Source: Alphaproteobacteria bacterium (GTDB lineage Bacteria > Pseudomonadota > Alphaproteobacteria > Rickettsiales > SXRF01). Taken from it: a DNA stretch of 50,016 bases. The notes under the pieces were generated by a model. The model saw only the letters and a program-made list of their open reading frames with translations, was not told where the DNA came from and did not search any database. The stretch's first letter is position 1; each line of letters begins with the position of its first letter. Both the position numbers and the translations under genes were made by a program. Location of the stretch: positions 1 to 50,016 of the forward strand of contig JAGVLW010000056.1 in the NCBI GenBank assembly GCA_020054105.1, written 5' to 3'. Shown here piece after piece: positions 16,705 through 24,595 of the stretch.

Positions 16705-17650
16705 AACTCAGCAAATCTTTTTCAGCCGGGTAAGGCGAGGCTTCGGCGAAGGCGATGGCTTCTTTGAGCTGTTCTTCTACTTTGGCCTGGATTGGTTTTG
16801 CCTCGCTTCCCAGCATTTTTTTCAGCCGGACGATCTGGTCGTTTTTTTGCCAGCGCGCGAATTCGGCGCTGTTGCGATAACCCTGGTTATGGTCGTCGAG
16901 CGAGCCGACATGCTCGAGCCAGCGGTAGGTTTTGCATTCCAGGAATTGCGGGCCGCCGCCGGCGCGAATATTCGCCAGGCACGCCGTTGCCGCATCGCGG
17001 ATCGCAAACACGTTGCCGTCATCGACATGCGAGGTGGGGATGCCGTAAGTTTCCACGCGCTCGCGCAGCCGGTCGGTCGCCCAGCGTTTGGCGGTTGGGG
17101 TGTGGATGGCAAAGCCGTTATTTTCGCAGACGAACAATACCGGTAATGCATGCAGCGCCGCGAAATTCAGTGTCTCAGAAAATACGCCTTCTTCGGTTGC
17201 GCCGTCGCCGAACACGCAGGCGACCACGCGCAGCCGCCCGGTTTTTTTCGCTTCGTTCTTGAGCACCAGCGCATAGCCGGCGGCGACCGGGATGGTGGTG
17301 CCGACGACCGCCGAGGAGCCCATTACGCCGCGTTTCATGTCGATCAGATGCATCGAGCCGGCCTTGCCGCCCGCGCAGCCGCCGGATTTGCCGTAAAGTT
17401 CGGCCATGAGCTGCTTCAGGTCGCCGCCCTTGGCGATGTAGGTGGCGTGGCCGCGATAGGTGTTGGACACCATGTCGTCGGGCAAAAGCGAGTCGCACAG
17501 GCCGGTCGCCACCGATTCCTGGCCGATCGACAGATGCACCGGGCTTTTGATGGCGTCCGACGGATAGGCCCTAGCGACATATTCCTCGGTGCGGCGGATC
17601 AGCAGCATCGAATGGTACAGGCGGGCAATGGTCGCTTGGTCTTGGGTCAT
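16691..17650 (-). CDS. Thiamine-diphosphate dehydrogenase E1, alpha subunit
   Basis: The product has 319 residues and is a complete E1 alpha subunit. The thiamine-diphosphate/Mg motif is GDGATEEGVFSE followed about 27 residues later by CENNGFAI (the GDG...NN signature). Upstream MHLIDMKRGVMGSSAVVG and the HLSIGQE segment are typical of PdhA/AcoA-like proteins. With the beta subunit it should form an alpha2beta2 enzyme that decarboxylates a 2-oxoacid such as pyruvate and passes on the two-carbon unit. The acceptor is unknown because lipoyl partners are absent. It is the first gene of a three-gene operon with E1 beta and a reductase. A sigma-54-like promoter lies about 63-79 bp upstream of the start. 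Confidence 0.88.
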   Translation of the reverse strand: MTQDQATIARLYHSMLLIRRTEEYVARAYPSDAIKSPVHLSIGQESVATGLCDSLLPDDMVSNTYRGHATYIAKGGDLKQLMAELYGKSGGCAGGKAGSMHLIDMKRGVMGSSAVVGTTIPVAAGYALVLKNEAKKTGRLRVVACVFGDGATEEGVFSETLNFAALHALPVLFVCENNGFAIHTPTAKRWATDRLRERVETYGIPTSHVDDGNVFAIRDAATACLANIRAGGGPQFLECKTYRWLEHVGSLDDHNQGYRNSAEFARWQKNDQIVRLKKMLGSEAKPIQAKVEEQLKEAIAFAEASPYPAEKDLLSYVYA

Positions 17651-17712
17651 GGCACTAAAATTGCTTCCATATTGTGTATTATGTAATAACAGGTTAACTA
17701 TTACCTAAAGAC

Positions 17713-17729
17713 AAGCAAATACCGTACCA
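17713..17729 (-). promoter_or_regulatory. Sigma-54 (RpoN) -24/-12 promoter candidate
   Basis: On the minus strand this site reads TGGTACGGTATTTGCTT, identical over 17 bases to the site at 4674-4690, with the required 10-base gap between GG and GC. It would start the E1 alpha-beta-reductase operon with a leader of about 50 bases. It also lies 14-31 bp before the divergent hddA start, so a bound polymerase or activator could affect that gene too. Confidence 0.65.
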
Positions 17730-17743
17730 GAAAGCGAAGCTTT

Positions 17744-18832
17744 ATGATTATTTCGCGCACACCTTACCGCATCTCGTTTTTCGGCGGCGGTACCGATTAC
17801 CATACCTGGTATGAAAAACATGGCGGCGCCGTGCTGTCGACCGCCATCAACCATTATTGCTACATCACCGCCAGGCAGCTGCCGCCTTTTTTCAAGGAAA
17901 AAAGCCGGGTGGTGTGGTCGAGGCTCGAAAGCGTCGACGATAATTCCGAAATCCAGCATCCGTCGGTGCGCGGCGTGCTCGAATATCTGGGCATTGACCA
18001 GGGGGTGGAGATCAACCATACCGGCGACTTGCCCGCGCGCGCGGGGCTTGGCTCCAGCTCCAGTTTTACCGTGGGCATGCTAAATGCCATGCACGCCTTG
18101 CAGGGCAACATGTCGAACCAGCGCCAGCTTGCCAGCCAGGCAATCCATGTAGAGCGCAACCTGCTTAAGGAAAATGTGGGGATCCAAGATCAGATCGCCG
18201 CGGCCTATGGCGGGTTCAATAAAATCTCGTTTCAACCCAGCGGCGATTTTACCGTCGAGCCGGTGATTATGGCGCCGGAACGGTTCCTGGATTTGCAGAA
18301 CCATTGCCTGATGTTTTTTACCGGCGTGTCGCGCACGGCGTCCGACATCGCCAAGCAGCAGATCGAAACCGCGCATGACAAAACCGCCGAGCTGCATGCG
18401 ATGCGCAAGCTCGTCGACGAGGCGCTTTCCGTGCTTGCCGGCAACGCCGACCTTGCGGAATTCGGAAAATTGCTGCACGAAACCTGGCAGATCAAGCGGT
18501 CGCTGGCTGTCGGTATCGCGCCGCATTTCGTCGACGTGCTGTATGAGCGCGCGCGCCAGGCCGGGGCCATCGGCGGCAAGTTGCTGGGCGCCGGCGGCGG
18601 CGGGTTCCTGCTGTTTTTCGCCAGGCCCGAAGACCACGCGCGCCTCAAGCAGGAGCTTAGCGACCTGCTTTATGTGCCGTTCAAGTTCGAGCCAAGCGGA
18701 TCGAACATTATTTTCTACGAGCCTTCCGCCTATACGCGCGACGCGCTGACCCGCCGCGACTTTTACCATCTGCGCGAGCAGAACGAAGAAGCGGCGCGCT
18801 CCACCCTCACCGAAGACGATCTGGCGGCGTGA
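17744..18832 (+). CDS. hddA: D-glycero-alpha-D-manno-heptose 7-phosphate kinase
   Basis: This 362-residue GHMP kinase begins with [18 protein letters not shown], the substrate-binding first motif of HddA. The ATP-binding motif GLGSSSS lies at about residues 101-107, and the C-terminal GAGGGGF loop completes the family pattern. The enzyme phosphorylates D-glycero-D-manno-heptose 7-phosphate at the anomeric position in the cytoplasm, the second step of the GDP-heptose route. It is directly followed by gmhA and hddC, giving the route apart from the 7-phosphate phosphatase GmhB, which is not seen in the window. The same triplet exists in the Campylobacter jejuni capsule locus (Cj1423-Cj1425). It diverges from the E1 operon with 93 bp between starts. 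Confidence 0.92.
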   Translation: MIISRTPYRISFFGGGTDYHTWYEKHGGAVLSTAINHYCYITARQLPPFFKEKSRVVWSRLESVDDNSEIQHPSVRGVLEYLGIDQGVEINHTGDLPARAGLGSSSSFTVGMLNAMHALQGNMSNQRQLASQAIHVERNLLKENVGIQDQIAAAYGGFNKISFQPSGDFTVEPVIMAPERFLDLQNHCLMFFTGVSRTASDIAKQQIETAHDKTAELHAMRKLVDEALSVLAGNADLAEFGKLLHETWQIKRSLAVGIAPHFVDVLYERARQAGAIGGKLLGAGGGGFLLFFARPEDHARLKQELSDLLYVPFKFEPSGSNIIFYEPSAYTRDALTRRDFYHLREQNEEAARSTLTEDDLAA

Positions 18833-19431
18833 TGAAAAACCTGATCCGCAGTTCCATCGCATCCACCCATGCCACCATCGGCAAGGCGTTGGCCGATGAC
18901 GCGCTGATCGCGGCGGCGGAGCAGGCGGCGAAAGCCTGTATCGCCGCGCTGCAAGCGGGCAAAAAAATCCTGCTGGCGGGCAATGGCGGCAGCGCCGCCG
19001 ACGCGCAGCATATCGCCGCCGAGCTGGTCAGCCGCTATAATTACGACCGCCCCGGTCTGTGCGCCATCGCGTTTACCACCGACACTTCCGCGCTTACCGC
19101 CATCGGCAACGATTACGGTTATGAAAAGGTTTTTTCGCGCCAGCTCGAAGCGCTGGGCCAAAGCGGCGACGTGCTCATCGCCATTTCCACTTCCGGCAAT
19201 TCGCCGAATATTTTGAAGGCGCTGGAAACCGCGCGTGCGCGCGGTATTACCGCCATCGGCCTGACCGGCGAAAGCGGCGGCAAGATGGCGCCGCTGTGCG
19301 ACATCGCATTGAAGGCTCCCTCAAGCGAGACGCCGAAAATCCAGGAATGTCACATCATGCTCGGCCATATCATCTGCCAGTTGATCGAGGACACGATGTT
19401 CGGGGCCGAGTTCAAGCCCAAGAAAAACTGA
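18832..19431 (+). CDS. gmhA: Phosphoheptose isomerase (SIS domain)
   Basis: The product has 199 residues. The SIS fold is marked by [23 protein letters not shown] and later [13 protein letters not shown], the phospho-sugar loops of sedoheptulose 7-phosphate isomerase. The enzyme converts sedoheptulose 7-phosphate to D-glycero-D-manno-heptose 7-phosphate, first step of both ADP- and GDP-heptose synthesis. Length matches the family. The start codon could be GTG at 18829 or ATG at 18832; the ATG, overlapping the A of the hddA TGA, is preferred. Being beside hddA and hddC assigns this copy to the GDP-heptose (glycan) branch; the organism may hold another copy for lipopolysaccharide. Confidence 0.92.
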   Translation: MKNLIRSSIASTHATIGKALADDALIAAAEQAAKACIAALQAGKKILLAGNGGSAADAQHIAAELVSRYNYDRPGLCAIAFTTDTSALTAIGNDYGYEKVFSRQLEALGQSGDVLIAISTSGNSPNILKALETARARGITAIGLTGESGGKMAPLCDIALKAPSSETPKIQECHIMLGHIICQLIEDTMFGAEFKPKKN

Positions 19432-19432
19432 C

Positions 19433-20131
19433 ATGCATGTGGTGATTTTAGCGGGCGGGTTCGGGACGCGGCTGGCATCGGTCGTAAGCGACGTGCCCAA
19501 GCCGCTCGCGCCCATCGCCGGAAAACCGTTTTTGGCCTGGCTGATCGAGGCGCTGGCCGCGCAGGGCATTGAGAGCGTAACGCTATCGGTGCATCACCAA
19601 TGGGAAAAAATCCGCGATTATTTCACCGCGCATCCCACCACCATTCCCCTCGATTACGCCGTCGAAAAAATGCCGCTGGGCACGGGCGGGGCGATGGCGT
19701 TCGCGCTTTCGCGCATGCCCGCGGACGCGCCGGTGCTGGTGCTAAACGGCGATACGTTCGTAACGCTCGACTACCAGGCGATGCATGTGCAGCATGTGGC
19801 GCGCAAGGCCGTGCTCAGCATGGCGCTGCGAAAAGTTGCCGATACGTCGCGTTACGGAAAAGTGGTGGTGAGCGATGGCGTTATTACCGCGTTTGGCGCG
19901 GGATTGCCAGGCGAGGCGGGACTTATCAATGCGGGAGTCTATATGCTGTCGCCGGGGATTTTTTCCGGCCGCGCCTTGTCGGCGGCGTTTTCTTTCGAGC
20001 GCGATTTCCTGCCGAAATATCTGGATGAGATAGCGCCGGTCGCTTATATGGCCGAGGATTATTTCATCGATATCGGCATTCCCGAGGATTACGCGCGCGC
20101 CTGCCGCGAGTTGCCGGAAATAGCCGGCTAG
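19433..20131 (+). CDS. hddC: D-glycero-alpha-D-manno-heptose 1-phosphate guanylyltransferase
   Basis: This 232-residue nucleotidyltransferase has the N-terminal loop VVILAGGFGTRL, the lysine in DVPKPLAPIAGKPFL, and the metal-binding VLNGDTF. The size and the C-terminal DYFIDIGIPEDYARA segment match HddC. It condenses GTP with heptose 1-phosphate to give GDP-D-glycero-alpha-D-manno-heptose, which could feed the 4,6-dehydratase at 7400 and glycosyltransferases of the island. The start lies one base after the gmhA stop. Its end overlaps the convergent nucleotidyltransferase gene by four bases, with no terminator visible between. A related hexose-1-phosphate specificity cannot be excluded from sequence, but the operon context favours heptose. 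Confidence 0.88.
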   Translation: MHVVILAGGFGTRLASVVSDVPKPLAPIAGKPFLAWLIEALAAQGIESVTLSVHHQWEKIRDYFTAHPTTIPLDYAVEKMPLGTGGAMAFALSRMPADAPVLVLNGDTFVTLDYQAMHVQHVARKAVLSMALRKVADTSRYGKVVVSDGVITAFGAGLPGEAGLINAGVYMLSPGIFSGRALSAAFSFERDFLPKYLDEIAPVAYMAEDYFIDIGIPEDYARACRELPEIAG

Positions 20132-20847
20132 CCGGCCAGCCGCTTTTCGTAGAGGGCGAGGTCGGACTGGTTGTCGATTTCCCCCCAGCTTCCGCCGTAA
20201 GGAATAGCGGTAATCGGCACGCGCTGCGCCAGCAGCGCGCGCAGCATGCTCGTCATGTCGATTTTATCGGGCGAGCGATCTGTAAATAATGTCTCTACCT
20301 CGTGCCAGCCTTTGGGCGTAAAGCGCAGCAGCCCCATATATTGGCCCTGGATTTCTTCCAGCGTTTGCGCTTTTTCGCCGATGGTGACAAGGTTGCCGCT
20401 TGCATCAATCCTGAACGTTTCGAGATCGTCGAGCGGATTGCTGGCGCGTGCCTGCCAGAGCGACAGGAAATTCACGTCATAGGTCAGCGCGATGTCGGCG
20501 ACAGATTGTAGCAGCGACAATACGGCCTGCGGTTCGTAAAAAATATCGCCGTAACTGACGATGCAGGGAGAATCCGCCAGCCACTGCCGCGCCTGCATCA
20601 GCGAATAGACCATGTTGGTTTCCTGCCAGCGCGGATTTTCGAAATAATGCGTGATGCCATGCGCCTGCACGCGCTCTTTGCAATAGCCGCGCACGACGCC
20701 GATCTCCTTAATCCCCGCCGCTTGCAGCGCTTCGACCTGCCAGGCAAGCAGCGGGCGGCCTTGCAGCTTCACCATGCATTTGGGCAATTGCGCCGTGAGC
20801 CCTTCCATGCGACTGCCGCGCCCCGCCGCCAGGATGATCGCTTTCAT
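20128..20847 (-). CDS. Nucleotidyltransferase, CTP:phosphoglutamine cytidylyltransferase-like (Cj1416 type)
   Basis: The product has 239 residues from the ATG that overlaps the stop of the amidotransferase gene (ATGA). The loop AIILAAGRGSRM and PKCMVKLQGRPLL define an NTP transferase related to LicC/phosphocholine cytidylyltransferases; YGDIFY is the metal-binding site. In Campylobacter jejuni the equivalent gene Cj1416 couples CTP to phosphoglutamine and adjoins an amidotransferase (Cj1417), a PEP-synthase-like glutamine kinase (Cj1418), methyltransferases and a CysC-like kinase. Here the same set is next door in the same order apart from the kinase. That neighbourhood, more than the sequence, supports the assignment. 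Alternatively it is an ordinary sugar-1-phosphate or choline-phosphate transferase. Confidence 0.8.
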   Translation of the reverse strand: MKAIILAAGRGSRMEGLTAQLPKCMVKLQGRPLLAWQVEALQAAGIKEIGVVRGYCKERVQAHGITHYFENPRWQETNMVYSLMQARQWLADSPCIVSYGDIFYEPQAVLSLLQSVADIALTYDVNFLSLWQARASNPLDDLETFRIDASGNLVTIGEKAQTLEEIQGQYMGLLRFTPKGWHEVETLFTDRSPDKIDMTSMLRALLAQRVPITAIPYGGSWGEIDNQSDLALYEKRLAG

Positions 20848-21428
20848 GGCGTGCCCCAATGTTGCGTCAGCAGCGTTTTATCGCGCGCGCTGAGCGCAGC
20901 GCAACGCTCGGGATGCCACATGATGCCGACCCACGGCAGGTCGCGGTGGCGTATGGCTTTGATGACACCGTCGGCGGCGCGCGCCCATATCTCCAGACTA
21001 TCGACGGTCGTCGTCGCGCCGAGATTGTGATAGCTGTTGACCGTTTCCTGCTTGCCGTCGATGAGGATCGTCTGCTCGGCGGCAACATGGCCGGCCACCG
21101 GCAACACCGGCACATCGAAATAACGCTGGATCGCCTGCATGCCGTGGCAGATGCCCAGCACCGGCAGGCGTTTTTGCCGCGCGAAATCGAGCAGCACGCG
21201 CTCCGCCGCCTCGCGCTGCGGGCTGTCATTGCCGCCGGTAAGCAGGATGCCCTGCGCGGGCAATGCGTCAATCATCTGTGCTGCGACCTTGGCGTTGTTG
21301 GGAACCAGCAGCGGCAGAATATCCACTTGCGAAAACACTGATGCCCAGCGTTGGTCGAGTGCGTCGCGCGTCTCGCCGTAGCGTTGTTCGGTGACGGTGC
21401 GCTGGCTGACGAAAATCGGCCGCGTCAT
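20844..21428 (-). CDS. Class I glutamine amidotransferase, gamma-glutamyl-CDP-amidate hydrolase-like (Cj1417 type)
   Basis: The product has 194 residues starting MTRPIFVSQR at the ATG that overlaps the stop of the kinase gene; longer frames run into that gene. The triad is visible: Cys94 in LGICHGMQ and His172/Glu174 in MWHPER. This is a stand-alone peptidase C26-type hydrolase without a synthetase partner, as in PuuD. In the methyl phosphoramidate pathway the equivalent Cj1417 cleaves gamma-glutamyl-CDP-amidate into glutamate and cytidine diphosphoramidate. The flanking genes fit that role. A general gamma-glutamyl hydrolase function is the alternative. Tight ATGA overlaps on both sides imply coupled translation. 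Confidence 0.82.
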   Translation of the reverse strand: MTRPIFVSQRTVTEQRYGETRDALDQRWASVFSQVDILPLLVPNNAKVAAQMIDALPAQGILLTGGNDSPQREAAERVLLDFARQKRLPVLGICHGMQAIQRYFDVPVLPVAGHVAAEQTILIDGKQETVNSYHNLGATTTVDSLEIWARAADGVIKAIRHRDLPWVGIMWHPERCAALSARDKTLLTQHWGTP

Positions 21429-23788
21429 TGCAATACCCGCACCTGCTGATTCAGGCAGTCGATCGACAGGCGATGGGCCTGCGACCACTGGCCGTAGAGC
21501 ACTTCGCCGCAGCCGATCACCGCCGGAATTTTCAGTTCGCCGGCGCGGATTGCCATGTGCGAATTCACGCCGCCATAGGCGGTGACCAGCCCGGCGATGG
21601 CATGCGAAAACAGCCAGTCATAGCCGGGATCGGCGCTGGGAATGCAGACGATCGCGCCGGCAAGCGGCGGCGCGTTGCGGTCGGGGTTCAGGCAAATCAC
21701 CGGTGCTTCCACGGCAAGCTGCGTGACATAGTTGGGCTGGCTGGCGGGCAGGTGAAACGCCCAGACGTCGGACGGCTCGACCATGACCGGCGGCAGCACC
21801 AGGCTGCGCGTCAGCTCGAAATGGCGCTTGCCGTAGGCGATGGAATGGCCGAAAACCTGCGCCGGCGCGTCGCTGGAACTGTAGAGCGACAGCACGTCGC
21901 GCACATTGACATAGGCCATGTCGGCGCGCGAGAAACCGGCCTGCCTACCCAGCATTTCCAATTGTTTCAGGAAATCGCTGACGCTGCGGGTGAACACGAA
22001 TTTTGCATATTCGCGTGCTTCGATGGCGGTCTTGATGAATTCCAGCAATTGCAGCGCGTCGAGATGCACGCCGTCGGCATTGAGGTGATCTTGCAAGGTG
22101 CGCAGCTTGGGGATCGACAAAGCGAAGGCGGCGTGTTTCTGGTTGCTTGCCGCCTTGTCGCGCTTCGACCAGTCGAAATAACGCTCGGGCGCCTCGTCGT
22201 AGCGCGGCGAAAGAATGTCGTAGGTGCCGGGGCGCAGATGCCCGTATTGTTCGAGAAACGCCTCTTTGCCCATGTCGTGGAAATCGCGGCCCATGCGCGA
22301 GCTGACGGAATCCACCGATGCCATGAAAGTGGCATGGTCCTGCCGGTCGATGATGCCGACGGCAACCATCGACTGCAAAAGCTGCACGGCGATGAACCCG
22401 GCGCGCGCCAGCCCGGCAAACGGCAGCGTGCCGTAGCGGCGGCAATCTTCGAGCAGCCAGTAGAGGTTCGAGACCGCGTCGAGCGGCTGCGCCGCCAGCG
22501 TTTGCTGGCGCTTCTCCAGCATCTCGATCTTGTGGATGTCTTGCCGCCACAGGCCATTTTCGGGTGCGACGATGCGGTTGGTGAGCTCGGTGAGCGAGGT
22601 GGCGATGGCTTCGCATTCCGCCTCGGTAAAGCCGTTGGCATGCAGCACTTTCAGTCGCTGGCGCAGATCGAGCGTGTAGCAGGAAAACACGATGGAGAAC
22701 TCGACCTTGTCGTGCAGCAGCGGGCGGGCGATCAGCCGGTCGATGTAATGGTTGAGCAGCTTGCCGGCCACCGCCGCCGGCAGCGATTTCGGGATGAAGG
22801 AGTTGAAGCTGACACGCACGTCGGTGTAGGGTAGCCCCTCGAAATCGTGCAGCAGCGGGAAGCCGCGCAAATTGTGATAGCCGTAATTATCGCGCTGGTA
22901 GGCCCAGATCGCATCGGTCACCATGTCACGGTAAAGCGATAAGGCCAGCGGTTTCGGCTTGAGGCCGATAATCTCCGCCGGGTTCCAGTCGGGCATGACG
23001 CCGTAGACCGTGCGGCTGCCGTAGAGATAGGGATGTGCGCACATGCCGGCCTGCATCTTATGCACGATGCGGCCGATCGCCTGCGCGTGCTCGGCTGCGC
23101 TTTGCGCCGGCGCGGCCATGACCAGCGGACGCACTTGCAGCAACACCAGTTCGCCGCCGCGCGTGGCGGCGAATTCGATGTCGAGCGCCTGGCAATGCAG
23201 CAATGCTTCCAGCTCGTCGCACAGCGCCAGCAATTTGCCGAGAAAGCCGGACGGATGAATGCGCGATTCGCGATGCGCGTAAAACACTTTGACGGCGTTG
23301 GTATCGCCGGCGGTGACGCTGTCGGTGCGGCCGCTGCTATCGTCGTAATTGATGACGCGGTAATGGCCGCCGCTGCTGGGGTCCATCGTAAAGGCGACGC
23401 CGCTGGCGGCGATCGCTTCCACCATCGGCTGCAGTAAGACTTCATGGCGCGCATCGTCGTCATAGGAAGCGATCACCTGCTCGATGGCCTCGCTTATTGC
23501 AGCCTCTCCTGAAATATTGAGCAGCGACAGATAATGCCCGGCCTTGGATTGCGCATGATTGTCCTCGTCGATAGCGGAGCTGCGAACGGCCAGGGGCCCC
23601 GCGGCCCATTCCAGCTTGCGCAACCGCGCTAAAATAGCAGCGGAGGATTTCTGCCATTCGCCTGCCGAAAAAATCAGGCAGGGAAGAACCGTCGCGTGTT
23701 TCGGCCGGCCGCTGAGCTTCTCGAGCGTCTGCGCCTTGCTCCCGAAAGAGACGGCGGTGACGGCAAGCTGCGGGCGGGCGGGGGACAT
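21425..23788 (-). CDS. PEP-synthase-like protein, probable L-glutamine kinase (Cj1418 type)
   Basis: The product has 787 residues from the ATG at 23788, two bases after the methyltransferase stop; frames extending to 23938 run inside that gene. The N-terminal part has the ATP-grasp phosphate-binding segment AVRSSAIDED at about 67-76, followed by QPMVEAIAASGVAFTMDPSSGG. The C-terminal swivelling domain carries the phospho-accepting histidine His744 in AYGGVNSHMAIRAGELKIP. The pyruvate-binding barrel of true PEP synthase is not recognisable in the roughly 400 residues between. This matches Cj1418 of Campylobacter, shown to phosphorylate the amide nitrogen of L-glutamine, the first step to methyl phosphoramidate. 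Rifampicin phosphotransferase-like enzymes share the layout, but the context favours glutamine kinase. Confidence 0.83.
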   Translation of the reverse strand: MSPARPQLAVTAVSFGSKAQTLEKLSGRPKHATVLPCLIFSAGEWQKSSAAILARLRKLEWAAGPLAVRSSAIDEDNHAQSKAGHYLSLLNISGEAAISEAIEQVIASYDDDARHEVLLQPMVEAIAASGVAFTMDPSSGGHYRVINYDDSSGRTDSVTAGDTNAVKVFYAHRESRIHPSGFLGKLLALCDELEALLHCQALDIEFAATRGGELVLLQVRPLVMAAPAQSAAEHAQAIGRIVHKMQAGMCAHPYLYGSRTVYGVMPDWNPAEIIGLKPKPLALSLYRDMVTDAIWAYQRDNYGYHNLRGFPLLHDFEGLPYTDVRVSFNSFIPKSLPAAVAGKLLNHYIDRLIARPLLHDKVEFSIVFSCYTLDLRQRLKVLHANGFTEAECEAIATSLTELTNRIVAPENGLWRQDIHKIEMLEKRQQTLAAQPLDAVSNLYWLLEDCRRYGTLPFAGLARAGFIAVQLLQSMVAVGIIDRQDHATFMASVDSVSSRMGRDFHDMGKEAFLEQYGHLRPGTYDILSPRYDEAPERYFDWSKRDKAASNQKHAAFALSIPKLRTLQDHLNADGVHLDALQLLEFIKTAIEAREYAKFVFTRSVSDFLKQLEMLGRQAGFSRADMAYVNVRDVLSLYSSSDAPAQVFGHSIAYGKRHFELTRSLVLPPVMVEPSDVWAFHLPASQPNYVTQLAVEAPVICLNPDRNAPPLAGAIVCIPSADPGYDWLFSHAIAGLVTAYGGVNSHMAIRAGELKIPAVIGCGEVLYGQWSQAHRLSIDCLNQQVRVLQ

Positions 23789-23790
23789 GG

Positions 23791-24573
23791 TTATTTTTTT
23801 ACGCGCACGGCCCAGGCGCGCGTCAGGTAGCTGCAATCGATGTGCGGCTCGGCGGCGATGCGGGTTTTGACATAGGCCATGAACTGCGCGAATTTCTCTT
23901 CGCCGAGCTGTGAGCGTATATCGTTCACCGAATTCCACACGCCGATATATTGCTCCTGCGTCAGCTGCATGCTATGGCGGCCTTCGAGGTAAAGCGGCGG
24001 CTCGAATAGCGGATGGTTGGCAAAACGCGCGGTGAGCTCTTCGACGAACGGCGATTTACCGGACGATACGCGCGACAGTTTCGGGTTCAGTTCGCTGAGT
24101 TTTTGCTCGATCTCCGTGAGCATCGGGCTGGCCTCGAGGTAGCGTGGGTTCCACAGCGCGACGAACACGCCGCCCGGTTTGAGGATGCGATGAAATTCGC
24201 GCGTGCCCGCGGCAAAATCGACCCAGTGAAACGACGAAGCCATGCTGACCAAATCGAAGCTGTTTGCCGAAAGGCCCGTGGCCTCGCCGCTGCCTTTTTT
24301 CCATTCGATGCCCCCGCCGGCGGCCGCGCCTTGCGCGCGCATGTCGTCATTGGGTTCGACGGCTGTGATGCTGGCCGGTTTGCGATCGGCGAGCAGGCGC
24401 GTCCAGATGCCGGTGCCGGCGCCGATATCGGCCACGGCGAGCGTGCTGGCCGGTTTGCCGATCATGCCGAGGATGGCCGAGAGCACGTCGGCGCTGTAGC
24501 TGGGCCGGTAGCGGGCGTAATTTTCGGCCAGGCCGGTGAAATCGCCGTGTTTGAGCGCGCGTTGTGCAGACAT
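23791..24573 (-). CDS. SAM-dependent methyltransferase (class I)
   Basis: The product has 260 residues. VADIGAGTGIWTRLLA is the SAM-binding loop, ITAVEPNDDM provides the acidic ribose contact, and FDLVSMASSFHWVD and ILKPGGVFVALW complete the Methyltransf_11 pattern. The C-terminal third is a cap that would define substrate. In the operon it sits between the CysC-like kinase and the glutamine kinase, the place where Campylobacter has Cj1419/Cj1420, the methyltransferases held responsible for the O-methyl group of methyl phosphoramidate. The role is therefore inferred as O-methylation of the phosphoramidate. General small-molecule methyltransferase activity is the fallback. Confidence 0.82.
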   Translation of the reverse strand: MSAQRALKHGDFTGLAENYARYRPSYSADVLSAILGMIGKPASTLAVADIGAGTGIWTRLLADRKPASITAVEPNDDMRAQGAAAGGGIEWKKGSGEATGLSANSFDLVSMASSFHWVDFAAGTREFHRILKPGGVFVALWNPRYLEASPMLTEIEQKLSELNPKLSRVSSGKSPFVEELTARFANHPLFEPPLYLEGRHSMQLTQEQYIGVWNSVNDIRSQLGEEKFAQFMAYVKTRIAAEPHIDCSYLTRAWAVRVKK

Positions 24574-24595
24574 AGTTCCCCCTTAGGTGACTTAT

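Noticed and set aside
15508..17650. Reading the E1 pair as a normal pyruvate dehydrogenase operon
   Set aside because: There is no E2 or E3 gene and the operon continues with a sugar reductase within a glycan island.
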